DNA from: Agrocybe praecox
Taxonomy: Eukaryota > Basidiomycota > Agaricomycetes > Agaricales > Agrocybaceae
Assembly: GCA_964017145.1 (NCBI GenBank)
Contig: OZ024840.1
Location: forward strand, 992,001 to 1,056,000
Length of the DNA: 64,000 nt
Reading direction: 5' to 3'
Below, one piece after another: positions 52,827 through 64,000 of the stretch (positions within the stretch are counted from its first letter, which is position 1; every line of letters starts with the position of its first letter). Position numbers and translations under genes: made by a program. A model generated the notes under the pieces. The model saw nothing but the letters and a program-made list of their open reading frames with translations, made no database searches and was not told the DNA's origin.

Positions 52827-54263
52827 TCAACACTGACAAGTCAAGACCAGGGGGTCTTCAATTGCCGTATAAAAATTTAATTCAGAAAGGCTCCCAATTG
52901 ACGATTCTGCCAACATGTATGTAGACCACTGACAAGAGATGCATTCGATTTTTCCTACATCGTGACGCACATTGAGTTTCAAGAAATGGTAGCCATAAGA
53001 GTCAGAAGGTTTCAATACCTTACCAGGTGGGAGACTAGTTGAAAGATGTGATAGGTTAGAGAGTGAGGACGGCAGACAACGTACCCCTTGAAGCGATGGA
53101 AACGCCTCTTTTGAATGACTTTCCCAGAGATTATCCCATGTATTTCTAGCAGAACTGTGCACATGAGATTCCCATACATCTATCCACTTGACACGTTTGT
53201 GTTGTAAATTTCCGATGGTGCAAGGATGCAGGACAATATGTTCGAGGTTTGGACAAGGTTTGGACATGGATCCTTGAAAAGTGATCCCATGCCGAACACA
53301 AATGTCGTCATGCCCCATGCATATTCAGGTAAGATATGCAGATATTTCAAATTGGCGCCGTGCTTTTTGACAAAACGTATGCAGCGCATCGGATGGGATC
53401 GTCGCTTGTAGGACGGAATACAACCGAAATGTTAGTCTCGTGAGATGTGGCATGCTCCAGTTGCACAAATGGATTGAGGCTCCTGATCTTCTTCAGTGAT
53501 ATTTCGCAGAGGAGCTCATTAAGGCATGGGCATTGGGAAGTGAAGTTCGCGGGCGCCGACTCCGATTGTTTACTGGCTCCAATGTCAAAATAGCCGACTC
53601 AAGATCACGAGCGAAAGGAATTCGTAGATCTAACGAGACGAGATTGGGCGCAAGTGATCGTAGAACAATTTGAAGCGTTATACTACCGACGCCATCTCCA
53701 AGCTGCAAGTGGGTAGTAAGCCTGGTAGATATCCAGCATATGCAATTGATCCTAGGGAGCCTACACTGGGATAGATACGAAAACGATCGGATGTTGGGAC
53801 ACAGAAGCACAAGGGACAGCAGCTGGATTTCAAAGCGCGTAGAATAGCAATCAGGGATTAAGCAGTAGAATTCGATGAATTTAACACATTCTTTAAACCT
53901 TGTTTCGGGAATGATGAGGGTTTTGAGGAGTGGTAAGAGCTGGGAGATATTTGTGATGCGGAGGTCCTCGTACAAGAAAGAAAGGCCAACTCGGTGTCAC
54001 GTGCGACAAACGTTTACGAGTGATAATTTTTGTGACATAACCTTTTGCCACATAGAATTCGGCGCCAGAGGAGCGGTAAGATCAAGTAAAAAAGCAGGAA
54101 ATATTGTCCGTTCGAAAATTAGGTGCAATATTTCTGGTGGAGGTTGAGAAAAATTCGGCACAGTGGGAACACTATCTTTGATGGGGTCGTATCTCTGCGT
54201 ATGTTTTTTCCAAGTCAATGTAATGGAAGAATAGTAAATGAATAGAGCCGCTACCGAATCCAA
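52827..54263 (-). pseudogene. F-box-like/LRR pseudogene, paralog 3
   Basis: The segment contains QPPPEILHLIFERTIFPAFL and LSLVNVCRT. A TGA at 53997-53999 replaces the tryptophan of the conserved CR(T/M)WH. The same frame then continues with GLSFLYEDLRITNISQLLPL and on to about 53493. Later parts are in other frames (RCIRFVKKHGANLKYLHI and HKRVKWIDVWESH), so at least two frameshifts follow. The order of segments equals that of the two intact paralogs. The copy is clearly non-functional in full length. Confidence 0.7.
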
Positions 54264-55723
54264 ATTTCACGGCATAAATCCTCGGTTTGTCCCTCCAGGA
54301 CTGAGTCGTTCGGTGCAAGGAGATTGTGCTATTTACAATCTATAGTAATTAACACATATGTATAATGAGTGAGATTCTGAAGCGACCGGATGTCTTTACA
54401 AGAACTAGTGTAAAAGAAAGATGAGAGTTCAAATTCAAACTTCTTATTTCACTTCTTTTATTCCTGTATCAGGATCGTGGGAATGATTTGCACGTGCCTA
54501 TCACCTAACAAATATTGTGAGTCGGCCTTCTACGGCACCGATCTGAGGACTGTAAACTTGAGCTTGAAATATGCTTGAAATATGCAGCTCGATACTTGTC
54601 GTAATCATTGAAGTTTAAGTAAAGAGGAGTAAATAAAAGCGATTTCTTGTTTTTTTTTTTTTTTCATTTCATTTTTTCAGATTTCTCACAAGCCTATATA
54701 TTTACACTTCAATTATAGTAATTGTAGTGAATATCGAGTAAAAAGTAAATACCCCCCGCGTCGACCAAGGTGTCGGAAGGACATTTCGACTATCCAGCTT
54801 TAGATAACCGAGGATGCATGTTGTGCTTACTATGTCACTGTTATGTAGATATATAGAATAGAGCTACGGGAGTGACTAGCCACGAGGTATCCATGCAAGC
54901 AATTGAAAAAATGGATTGCTGCTACGGTTAGAGGACTGGTAAGGCTCTCAAAAATTCGACGTTTATTGAAATTAGTCTCCATGAGATAGTATGTTATAAT
55001 TAGCATGTTAAGTATTTAGTGTCATCTTATCCATCTGTCGACTCGAGATGCTATCTGCTGATGGAAACATTTTTACATAAGTACACATTCTCTGCATTAT
55101 CATAGCAACCATGTAGAGTGCCTACTTTCTTGCGTATGAGGCCGCCTAAAGAAAACCTAAATATTACCCGATAACATAAACCGTGTTTACTACGACATAT
55201 CTCTTACTATAATCTATTTCGTGGAAAGGAGAAGGGCACCAACATCCACTGCCTGATGCGCATAAAAAGGCTTTTGTTTGACTTGGTTCGGCATATACCT
55301 ATCAAATCTTAGCCTCAAAATACATATTTATATTTGTTAGTAATGACCAGAGGAACTAAACAGATTTGCTTGTCGCCGGAAAGCAGTGTATGTACTTGGA
55401 CGGCGATCAAATAATTGCCGTAACGTTTGCTTATTGAATATCCTTCATGTTTTCATGTTTTCATGTCGAATCCGGCTTCCTAAGAAGGGATTGCCAATAA
55501 TTAACGCCATTCGTGTTTTGTTCGGCCACAAGGAAGCTTTACGGTATTTTGATATTTTTACTTTTGTATGGAAATTTCCGTTAATCGTAAGGAGGCAAGC
55601 GGCTGGAAATAAGATTATGCGATTAGAACACGGCGGTCGAGTTTATGTGCTTTGGTATAAAAAGTAAGAAAGATATCCTCTATGACTTTCACACTTTCTC
55701 ACTAGATTATCTAACGACGGAAA
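54264..55723. other. AT-rich intergenic region
   Basis: A T15 run occupies 54650-54664. The open frame at 55386-55667 has no family signature and is not accepted. No RNA gene is recognised. Confidence 0.45.
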
Positions 55724-58700
55724 ATGTCCTCAGAGAAGATTTCCCCCGCTTATCTTTCTCAGCTGTCTCCACATGCATCGATTCTCAGTCTAACGGACTT
55801 GTCACTCGAGCATTCTACGAGTACTTCATCGACCACTAGTACTGAACAAAAACGGTCCCACTCAAGCGATGATGATGATTGTAATGAAGGGGGTCTTCAA
55901 GGATGGCTTTGCGTCGCAGGAGCGTGAGTTTCTTCGTATGCTACTCTCACATTGATTATCATGGAATGTCATATTTTCGGCAACTAGATTTCTGATTCAA
56001 TTCTGCGGATTTGGGCAAGTGTCGGGACTTATTACCCGGACGCCATATAGAATCTGATAGACAGTTCTCGATACAGGTATAGCAATTCATTCGGCATTTA
56101 CCAAGGTATGTCAAGTTCTTTTTTTCTGTCGAAAATTCAAGTCACCGGTTGATCTTATGTTCGAAGATTACTATACGCGGGTTTATATCACCAACGTTTC
56201 ATCATCGGCCATCTCGTACATTGTTTTGTTATCCCGTATCTTTGTGCCGAGCGCTGACTAGTATCATTATGCCCTTGGTAGATGGATTGGAAGCGTCAAC
56301 TCTTTTGTGGTCATTGCGAGTGGGGGACTCTACGCCGGTGCACTGTACGACCGTGGATACTTGTGCGTTATCTTCAAACCCATTAGCTCCATTATCAATG
56401 TGGCTGATTTTCCCAGCTATTATTTGCTATATGGAGGGTCGATTGTTGTGTCCTTCTCTCTTTTTATGCTATCCCTAGCGAAGCCAAACCACATGTACCA
56501 GGTACTGTTAACAACTTGACCCATTTCAGCGATCTCTTCCCTCCTCATGCTCACAGTGCACTTCTAATCAGAACTTCCTGGCCCAAGCTATTGGACATGG
56601 GATTGGTTCTGGAATGATGTACGTCCCGAGTGTTGCCGTCCTGACTCTTTATTTTCGCAGACGACGTGCATTGGTAATGACCATCGTGGCTTCCGGATCC
56701 TCCTTTGGATCTCTCTTACACCCCATCATGCTTAACAATCTCATTCACACACGCCTTGGGTTCAGTGGAGCTACACGCATCAATGCAGCGCTCATCACTT
56801 TCTGCCTTGTCATTGCCTGCTTGTTAATGCGTCCCCGGATCCCGCCTCCAAATCCCAAACCCCCTGTGGGTAAAGTGATTGTCAGCTTCTATCAGAATGA
56901 CTTGCCATTCACCGCTATATCAGCCGGGTAAATGTCTCATTTATTCATAAGAATCATTAGGGCGTTTCAAAGTAGCCCGAATTTCGCAACTTTCGGCCCA
57001 ACTTATTGGTCAACTTTTCTTTCAACTTCCGAAAAGTTGATCAAAAAGTTGGAGCTCCGATTGTGAAACCCCCGCCTACGACGTCGTCAGGAGTTGCTAG
57101 CAGACCTCTGAGAAGTCTGAGACAGGTGGGGTATGTTAGACCCGATTTTCTTATTTTTACCACCATCATGTCGCTAGTACCCACCAAATTTTATTCTCCC
57201 ACCTACGATGCCTGTTCCATCTGAGCGTCAAGCACTCATCCGTGCGCTTTTGCTCGCAACCGAAGATGACATTTTCCGGTACTACTGTCAGCTTGAAGGG
57301 GAGAATGACCTTGAGCACGAACTAGACGAGTTTCCACTTCCAGAGTTTGACTCCTCATCTTCGTCAAGTTCATCCTCTTCATCCTCGTCATCATCATCCT
57401 CCTCCTCCTCCTCTTCCTCGTTGTCATCTAGGATTTCTCAGAGGAGCTCAAGAGCTCCCTCTCCAGACCCTGAACCAGACGAAGTCCTTTTGCGGCACAT
57501 TTCCGACCACACCCAGCTTCTTGACGAAATTCTTGCCAGTCGCTACATCCATTCGAGGACAGCACCTATTCCCAAATGCTCGCAGCTATATTTGGTGCTT
57601 GCTGAGTTCCGTGAAAGTAACCCCCGGGGGTTTCGCCGTAACTTGCGTGTCTCACCGACTACCTTCGACGCGCTTGTCTCCAAACTTGAGGATCACCCCG
57701 TCTTCCACAATCAGTCTAATGTCGAGCAATATCCTGTTGACATTCAGCTCGCAATCGCTTTATACCGCTTTGGTCATGATGGTAATGCAGCCTCGGTGGA
57801 CTCTATTGCGCAGTGGGCTGGGATGAGTGCGGGTATGGTTGTGAAGGCCACGAGACGGGTCATAGTGGCTGTTCTTTCGATGCATGATGAGACTGTTCGA
57901 TGGCCATCAGAGGGGGACAAAGAAGATGCTAAGGATTGGGTCGAGTTTACTTCATGTCCGGCATGGAGAAATGGATTCTGTATGGTTGACGGCACTTTGG
58001 TTCCTCTTTTCGAGAAGCCAGGACATCACGGGGAGGCTTATTTCGACCGCAAGAGCAATTATTCACTTAATGTCCAGGTACGTCAAGTTTATTTATTTCA
58101 TACAGTTTGCTAATCACTTAAAAAGTTAGCTCATTACCCTTCCCAACCTTCGAATAATTGATTATGTTGTTGGTTTCTGTGGCAGCGCACATGATGCCAC
58201 CGTCTTCCGGGAAGCAAGAACTTACAAGCGCAACCACCTTCTTTTCAAGGAAGGAGAGTGGCTATGGGCAGATTCAGCATACGCACTTGATGTTTGGTGT
58301 GTAACGCCGTACAAAAAACCACTTTCTGATCGTTCGGAAAACAAAAGATTCAATTATTATCTGTCGAAGGTAAGTACCAATCATAGCCTTTTATTTTTAA
58401 TGGTCCTGGTCTCACTTAGCATTAGGTTCGCGTTAAATCTGAGCATGCCATGGGATACATCAAGGGCCGTTTCTGTTCACTTCGAGGACTGAGGCAGCAA
58501 ATCGATGACCCTTTGGCCCACCAACGTGCTTTGGCATGGATTAAGACATGCATCGTGCTTCACACTCTTATTTTTGACATCGAGAATGGGCACGAAGATC
58601 CGGATTTTGTCTCTGACTTAATTGAAGAGGGAAGCGCTGGAGGAGATGCGGCTGTCTTAGCAGACAGAGGTGACGACGAAACACGGGAATCTCATCGTCA

Positions 58701-61544
58701 AACTCGTGGTCAGGCATTTCGGGAGCATCTTAAACATGATTTATTTGAGTATTATGAGTTCTAATTACTTGTTGTATTTATTCTACGTTGGCATGAAAAT
58801 GATCACCATAACTCTCACTACTCGGTAAACTAGTGTAATCACTACTCGGAATATCACCATACATGTACGATGAAGAGGGTGGGTATCCATCGTCTAAACT
58901 GCTATGTACTCCCACAGAATTTGAAGTTGAGGCGTGAGGTTGCGGAGCGATGAAGTGTGGTGCTGGTGCTTGAGCGTTGAGTAGAGGCAAGATGGGGGGA
59001 CCAGGAGCTTGAGTAGACGTGCCCGATGACATACGTGTAGGCCCTGCCAGACCAGCCGTGATTTGCGCAAGTTGAATTTGAAGCTGGAGTTCTTGTAGGC
59101 GAGATGCGCGCTCAGCCTCAGCTGCCTTCTCTTTAAGTTCATACTTGAGCCGCTTGTTTCGAGCATGTTCCATGGCCAAGTCATAGTCCATCTGACGTTT
59201 CTCGGCCAGTCGTTTACTTTCCTCAGCACGAAATTCATTGAACTTCTCGACCGCAGTCTGCTGCTTGGTTGCTGCTGGAGTTTTGGCCTTGCTGGATTCA
59301 CGTCCCTTCGCCTGGCCAGCATCACGACCTTTATGAGGCTTAATGTCCTTTACAACGGGCTTCTAGAGATCATGATAAGTATATATTACACACAGTTAGT
59401 GATGATATCTTACGCACCTTGTCTTTGATAACCTTTTCTTCAGCGGCAGCCTTCTCTTCGACAACCTCGTCCTCTTCCTCAATTTCGTCAACAAGCTGGT
59501 CCTCATCCTCACTAGACCCAGCAGCTTCATCCCCCTGCTCGCCACTGTCTTCTTCTTTCTCACTCCCCAAGTCCTCATTGTCGGTTTTCGTTGGTTCACT
59601 AGGGGGTTTGAAAAGGCCGGCGGCCTCTTGCGAATGGTCCACACCAGGGTCCGATGATTCAACACCGATAGGGTTATAATTTGGGAGCTCACGCCAGAAG
59701 GCATGAAACTCATGCCACCACGGCCATTTGGCAACAATGCTGCCTACGAAAAAAAAGTACTGGTTAGAAATGAAGTAACAGTCCATTATATAAGAAAATC
59801 GTACCAATAAGATTTGCGAGAGGAGAACCCTCAGTGACGGCTTCAGAGGCAAGTCCTGCACCGGTCTGACCAATCTCCTTGAGGTGCACGATGTATTCTT
59901 GCTTCAGGCTGATGACATGAGTAAGTATAGTGACAGTATAAGTGCGAAAATAATTGATAAAGAGCTCACCGTCGAAGACGAGTTTCAACAGAGGTGACAA
60001 AGCGGGATGGCTTTGCTTTGTATGCATCCTTCTGCGCTGGATCATCCGAAAAAACCTCGCGGGCGAGGACACCAAACATCTGTGCCTTGCCATCCTTGCC
60101 CGTTTTTTTCTCGCGCCCTTCCTTTGCAGCATCGGCGGCTGAGTCAGAGAATAGTTTGATGCGAAAATTTGAGTTGTTGGTGAGATATTCGACGATCTTC
60201 CAGGTCCAGTGGTGATTTTTCGTCCAACTGAGATTGCCGTCGCTCGCAGTGGGAGGGGGAGCAGAGTTTTTTTTGACTCGTGTTTTCCTTACGTCCGCTT
60301 TCGGAGCAGATTTGGTCGTGTTTGCCATATTTACCCGGGTCCTATACAAGGCGAGTTGATACGTTGGGATGAGGGAGAGACAGGTAAAGGAGGGTGGGCC
60401 AACCCGGGTGCTACCGTACTGAGCAGAAAAGTTGGGCGCAAAAAGTTGAAAGAAAAAGTTGAGCCCGAAAGTCGTGGCCAAGAGCTCGACTTTCGGAAGT
60501 TGGTCCAACTTTTGATTTCCAACTTTTCGTGATCGGGACAAAAGTTGGGATCAAAAGTTGGGCCGAAAGTTGCGAAATTCGGGCTACTTTGAAACGCCCT
60601 ATTGACTTACAAACACCTTAAAATTTCCCAGACTTCTCTTTTTTACTGCGGGGTTCTACTTTCCCCTGTACTATCTCCAGCTTGACGTGGTAAAGCACGG
60701 CCTTGGCGATGGTTTCTCTTTCTATGCAGTAAGTGCCAGAAGCAACATCCCCCAACGTACCTAATTCATGTGCCACGACAGCTTGTCATAATGAACGCCT
60801 CGAGCTTTATAGGCCGACTTGCACCTGGGTTTCTTGTTCATTCCTTTGGCACCGTCAACATGATCGTTGCCTCTGCCCTGTCAGCTTCGGCCATCATCTT
60901 CGGGATGATCGGTCTCAACTCTGTTACCAGCGCTATCCTAATTGCCATACTATACGGCTTTATGGCTGGAGTCTGTGAGACGCTGTCTGGGTTATTCTTG
61001 TTTGGAGCATCATTGCTAAGTTTACACATGTCCTGGCAGTTGTCACACTTCAAGGACCTCTAATTGCTTCGATAACGAAGGACCTTTCTCATTTGGGGTA
61101 AGCCGGAGAAATTCTAAAAGTATGTCAACTACTTGAACATCAACCACAGGACTAGACTAGGAGTCGCATACTTCTTCTGTGGTTTGTGACATCTTTCTGT
61201 TCATCAGATAAATATGGCCTATCTGACCTGTTTTCGGGCTTACCCGGGTTTGCTTTATTAGCAATGGGTGCTCTTATAGGTATTGTTTCCTTGATAAATA
61301 ATTTGATCTTCCGTAATTCATATCTATATCTAGGTCCGCCGATCCACGGGGCTTTACTTTCAGATGACTTCGTGTGGTGGAAGTCAGCCGTATTCAGTGG
61401 CGTGAGTACCAAGTTCTATTTATGGTGACACCGGTGTACATAAGCGCTTAATTTGACATCTATAAATAGATATCTGCCCTTATCGGCACTCTATGTTTCG
61501 CCACGCTTTACTTCACCATCAAAAAAGAACTAAGGAGTCACTAG
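55724..61544 (+). CDS. MFS transporter of the monocarboxylate-transporter-like (MCT) type, with a transposon in intron 7
   Basis: Fourteen exons give a 455-residue twelve-helix-type permease: 55724-55923, 55988-56014, 56077-56105, 56167-56215, 56282-56362, 56417-56501, 56572-56927, 60632-60728, 60782-60974, 61040-61097, 61150-61181, 61262-61279, 61334-61401 and 61470-61544. Phases close. The soluble Ser/Asp-rich N-terminus leads to GGLQGWLCVAGAFLIQFCGF, then DYYTRVYITNVSSSAISWIG, GHGIGSGMMYVPSVAV and YFRRRRALVMTIVASGSSFG. The second half has LLFFTAGFYFPLYYLQLD, NASSFIGRLAPGFL and MGALIGPPIHGALL. Intron 2 has a GC donor (GG|GCAAGT). Intron 7 is 3.7 kb because it contains a complete transposon, and its own GTAAAT donor and CCAG acceptor remain. 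The protein should be in a membrane; its substrate is unknown. Correct splicing over the insertion is uncertain. Confidence 0.78.
56959..57004 (+). repeat. Left terminal inverted repeat of the Harbinger-type element
   Basis: All 46 bases match the reverse complement of the right end. Several CAACTTT-like words follow within about 60 bp. Confidence 0.9.
57208..58764 (+). CDS. Harbinger-type DDE transposase (DDE_Tnp_4 family)
   Basis: Three exons (57208-58077, 58130-58369 and 58426-58764) give 482 residues. An N-terminal acidic region contains an uninterrupted poly-serine run of about 24 residues encoded near 57355-57424. The next segment (FRRNLRVSPTTFDALVSKLE and DSIAQWAGMSAGMVVKATRR) is the helix-turn-helix-like part seen in this family. 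The catalytic triad fits VDGTLVPLF (first D), LWADSAYAL (second D) and VRVKSEHAMGYIKGRF (E). The FCGSAHDATVFREA stretch is also typical. The frame is intact and the product probably active. It lies inside the intron of the MFS gene, in the same orientation. Confidence 0.9.
58778..60328 (-). CDS. Harbinger-associated Myb/SANT-like protein (second transposon gene)
   Basis: Four exons (59970-60328, 59805-59908, 59418-59743 and 58778-59362) give 457 residues. The N-terminal WTKNHHWTWKIVEYLTNNSN resembles the Myb/SANT-like trihelix module of Harbinger accessory proteins. A basic stretch (GREKKTGKDGKAQ) follows. The middle is strongly acidic (EDEDQLVDEIEEEDEVVEEK). Beyond it is a charged coiled coil (FNEFRAEESKRLAEKRQMDY to ASRLQELQLQIQLAQI) and a Pro/Ser/His-rich tail. 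In known Harbinger elements such a protein brings the transposase to the nucleus and the ends; that role is inferred here. It converges with the transposase gene, leaving only 13 bp between them. Confidence 0.78.
60555..60600 (-). repeat. Right terminal inverted repeat of the Harbinger-type element
   Basis: A perfect reverse complement of the left end. AAAGTTG words occur repeatedly within the preceding 120 bp. Confidence 0.9.
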
Positions 61545-62166
61545 GACTGTAAAAGAGCGCTAAACGAATACGAAACAATATGAAAGCTGTACTTGTACTT
61601 AGGGTCGTTAAATGATCTTCTACGGAATGAAAATGCCAAAGCTTATACGTCATGACCGCTTCACCCAAGTAAATTATCTCTTTTCGTCACTCTTCGAAAG
61701 TTTCTGTTTCTTTTGCATAGATACAATACTAGTAAGTATATCCAGCCGTATGCAGAGCAAATAAAATCCTGACTCGACGACAAAATCATGTTCCGCTGTT
61801 TATTTGTGAACTACAGAAAATTTCAATCAGAATCTTGTTCCAGGCGTTTCAACGGCGCTAATCCTTTCGGAAAAGTTTTTCCGCTACAGAAATCATGGGT
61901 TTTGGTACCCTTCAACATGTGATATGTTTAAGACAGTTCGAAGATGATAAATGCTTCTATGAAACCTGAGGCGTAAGTCACGCCCCTAAATGTTTACCAC
62001 CAGGTTCTATCTGATGAAAAAGCCCTGAATTTGGTTGTGGCCTCCATGAGCATGAATTTGTTTTAAAACGTATTCTCAATAATCGACGACGTTTTCAATG
62101 ATTCTTTTGTGTAGCGGTGATGATCGGCGACATGAAGGATACAAGAGTAATACTTGGAAGCCGTTC
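61545..62166. other. Intergenic region between convergent genes
   Basis: It contains the 3' flanks of the transporter and of MSH4. No gene is recognised. Confidence 0.45.
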
Positions 62167-64000
62167 CTAGCCGTGTAAAAACGCTTTCGCTATGTCAGCC
62201 TGGAAGCGTCCAATATAAGCTAGCAGGTCTTGGTCAGGTAGCGCAGAATGCTCATAAGCTTGGGCGAGTTGAGTGCGGAGCTGACAAAAGGAATCAGTAA
62301 CACCGAAGAATGGAGCAGTAAGGAGTAGATAGCTACCCTTAGCAATGCCTTCCTCCGAATGGAAATCTTATGAGCCTCACTAGATTCCTCGTGGCGCGTC
62401 TGTATAGAAGTTAGCCGTTCGGCTACTCGTTTACCTTCAACTAAAACATCAGCTGGAAGGTCAGCAAGCCGTGCCAATTCCATTCCTTAAGGATAAACTT
62501 CGTCAAATTTTATTGTTTGCCAAGATTATTAAATTTAGATATACCGTAATGGCTGAAATCTTCAGAGGCGCCATCGAGAATCCTGTTGGACAATCAAGCT
62601 TTCAAAAGTCGAGAAGAGTGTGGCCTGCGCGCACTTATACTGGAAACGGATCCCGAAGTGCGATGATGACGGACGACTTTTCTAAATCGGACGATATTAG
62701 AAAGACAATCCAGCAATTATGGAGTGACAGAACATACTTGAACTAACAGGTGGAGGCTGTAGCGAGTGTATCATGCGGTTAAACTGAATGTTAAGGCCCA
62801 AACGGGGTACCACACGCACTTAATAACGGTTGGCTGTTTTGATAATGTTTTTGTTAATTCGCTAAAGTGTCTGAGTGGAAAAGTCAGCTGCATGGTGAAT
62901 GCTACATGGAGACAACTGTTTTCACGTAGCGAAGAAAACAAAGGGCTATAAAACCCGATACGTGATCAGCTGCACACCAATCACTTTACACGATTCACGA
63001 ACCTTGAGAACAATCAAACCTTCTGCGATCGCATGCGAAATACCGACCCCTTCTCGCGGGGAGGTTCCTCGACCGAGTTCATCGACAAGGATCAAAGATC
63101 GTGAAGTTGCAAGACCTATATCATCACGGGATACGAGATCAGTATAAAGTATAACCGCAGTTGAAACATAAGTCAATTATTAACCCAAGATCATGGCGGA
63201 CGATGCCATCTCGCTTGCGAAAGTGCTTAACCCTTTTTCGAGATCGTCATCATTTGATAGACGGGATAGGAGAAAATCATGAACTCTTCCGAGTTCCGAT
63301 AAGTCTCCAATAGACCCACTAGAGAAGATAATCAAGCTTACCTGAAACTCGCATATTCCCCAGGCACAAAGCAGCCACATAATGCCATAACGGCCAGTAA
63401 TCCGATCTGGCGCAAGTATGTGCTCTTTCCTATCGAAATGCTTAGTGGCGAAGAATCTGCTTGAGCTTTGGAGCCCCACCGGACATACTGTAGCAGCATT
63501 TAGTCAAAGTGTCTAAGAACAACGGCGGTACAAACTTAGGGCCCTGGATAATCTGAAAGGAGGACGAATCATCGCAATAGACATCATTTGGGATGAGAGT
63601 TCCGGATGATTGAACTGTTTCTAGAATGGGGTGTCTTCCGCCCTTAATAGCTAGAGTGCCTGTAAATTCGGGGCGAACTGAAATAAGGAGGTTTTAGTAC
63701 TAAGCCGATTGATTTGAGCGTCGAACAATACTTTCCATAGTTGCGCACTTGACGGACATATATGAGACATGTTCCATGGAGTTGTGTATACCTAAAAGAC
63801 ACTCACTAATAGATGCGTGGGCAAAAGACCAGAGCATATCGACTAGCGCAACCTTGAAAATTTTTATTTGAAAACAAGGCAAAAGCGGAGTTAAAGCCCT
63901 TCTTACAGCTTCGGACGCCTTATACAATGCACCAATATCGGACACAATTTCAGCCATGAGGTCCTGTATGATTCTAGAAATCACAATCATTTCACGATGT
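62167..64000 (-). CDS. MSH4: MutS homolog 4, C-terminal part (5' end outside window)
   Basis: The gene runs off the right edge. The visible 342 residues come from exons 63907-64000 (partial), 63807-63852, 63536-63677, 63480-63487, 63342-63429, 63185-63285, 63003-63115, 62926-62945, 62820-62870, 62738-62756, 62635-62681, 62545-62582, 62337-62485 and 62167-62280. All phases close. The ATPase Walker A motif GPNMSGKST is split over three exons, one of only 8 nt. The signature STYLRQIGLLAVMALCGCFV, Walker B ILVDELGRGTSPREG and FATHFSEL follow. The end FQYKILDGASED, GMELARLADLPADVL and KALLRLRTQLAQAYEHSALP is characteristic of MSH4. MSH4 pairs with MSH5 as a clamp that stabilises meiotic crossover intermediates. 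The mutS mismatch-recognition end is not expected in MSH4 and is not visible here anyway. Confidence 0.9.

Larger units (their letters stand above)
56959..60600. mobile_element. Complete PIF/Harbinger-type DNA transposon
   Basis: The 3642 bp element is bounded by perfect 46-bp terminal inverted repeats (56959-57004 and 60555-60600, beginning AGGGCGTTTCAAAGTAGCCC). It is flanked by ATT on both sides (56956-56958 and 60601-60603), a 3-bp target duplication as in this superfamily. It carries two convergent genes, a DDE transposase and a coiled-coil DNA-binding-like protein, the usual two-gene layout. Identical ends and intact frames imply a recent, possibly still mobile copy. Confidence 0.9.

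Noticed and set aside
45260..53999. RIP-like mutation as common cause of the nonsense codons in kinase B and the F-box-like genes
   Set aside because: The three changes inferred (Tyr codon to TAA, Gly codon to TGA, TGG to TGA) are not all C-to-T type, and flanking sequence does not look depleted in one dinucleotide.
55386..55667. 93-codon open frame upstream of the MFS gene
   Set aside because: It is AT-rich, has no recognisable motif and no splice context.
59419..59679. Serine-rich plus-strand frame inside the transposon
   Set aside because: It is antisense to the acidic segment of the Myb/SANT-like gene and mirrors its Glu/Asp codons.
61182..61207. 26-nt intron in the MFS gene ending at CATCAG
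   Set aside because: It is too short for the spliceosome. The acceptor at 61260-61261 gives a 79-nt intron and restores the conserved MGALIGPPI segment.

Overview
This window is nuclear DNA from a mushroom-forming basidiomycete (Agaricomycetes-like). Protein genes are cut by many 48-70 nt GT-AG introns, and there are expanded families of F-box proteins, SRPK-like kinases and HGD-type kinases. A HET-domain gene, an agaric-style RPB1 with a heptad CTD, and a TIR DNA transposon are also present. Gene models were built by hand by joining reading frames across splice signals. Where exon phases close over the whole gene I give exon coordinates.

Layout, left to right. 1-1766: 3' part of a fungal-specific transcription factor. 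3080-3733: a non-autonomous inverted-repeat element. 4179-7791: two tandem SRPK-like kinases, the second with an altered DFG motif. 8388-20603: a block that looks like one catabolic unit, with two tandem PuuE-type allantoinase/deacetylase genes, an amidase, a divergently transcribed Old Yellow Enzyme and an NCS1 (purine/uracil/allantoin-type) permease. 22000-28666: MYND-finger paralogs (two intact, two decayed) around a HET-domain gene. 28830-29557: a small unknown acidic protein. 31745-38451: RPB1, the largest subunit of RNA polymerase II. 38856-40652: an F-box protein. 40996-48376: three paralogous kinases, two of them damaged. 48962-54263: three F-box-like/LRR paralogs, one a pseudogene. 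55724-61544: an MCT-like MFS transporter whose seventh intron carries a complete 3.6 kb PIF/Harbinger-type transposon with two genes. 62167-64000: C-terminal part of the meiotic mismatch-repair homolog MSH4.

The most interesting signal is in the 8.4-20.9 kb block. Each of its four upstream regions contains one TCGG-N9-CCG palindrome (9924-9938, 11620-11634, 14203-14217, 20847-20861). This is the kind of site bound by Zn2Cys6 regulators. The promoters also carry several GATA-type (HGATAR) motifs. I infer a co-regulated nitrogen-scavenging cluster for a purine-derived or other N-heterocycle/amide substrate. The substrate cannot be read from sequence.

Two further themes recur. One is very small exons (3, 8, 8, 9, 9, 12, 13, 18, 19, 20 and 22 nt), some of them splitting functional motifs. 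The other is lineage-specific duplication followed by decay, with single nonsense codons or homopolymer frameshifts in otherwise intact paralogs.
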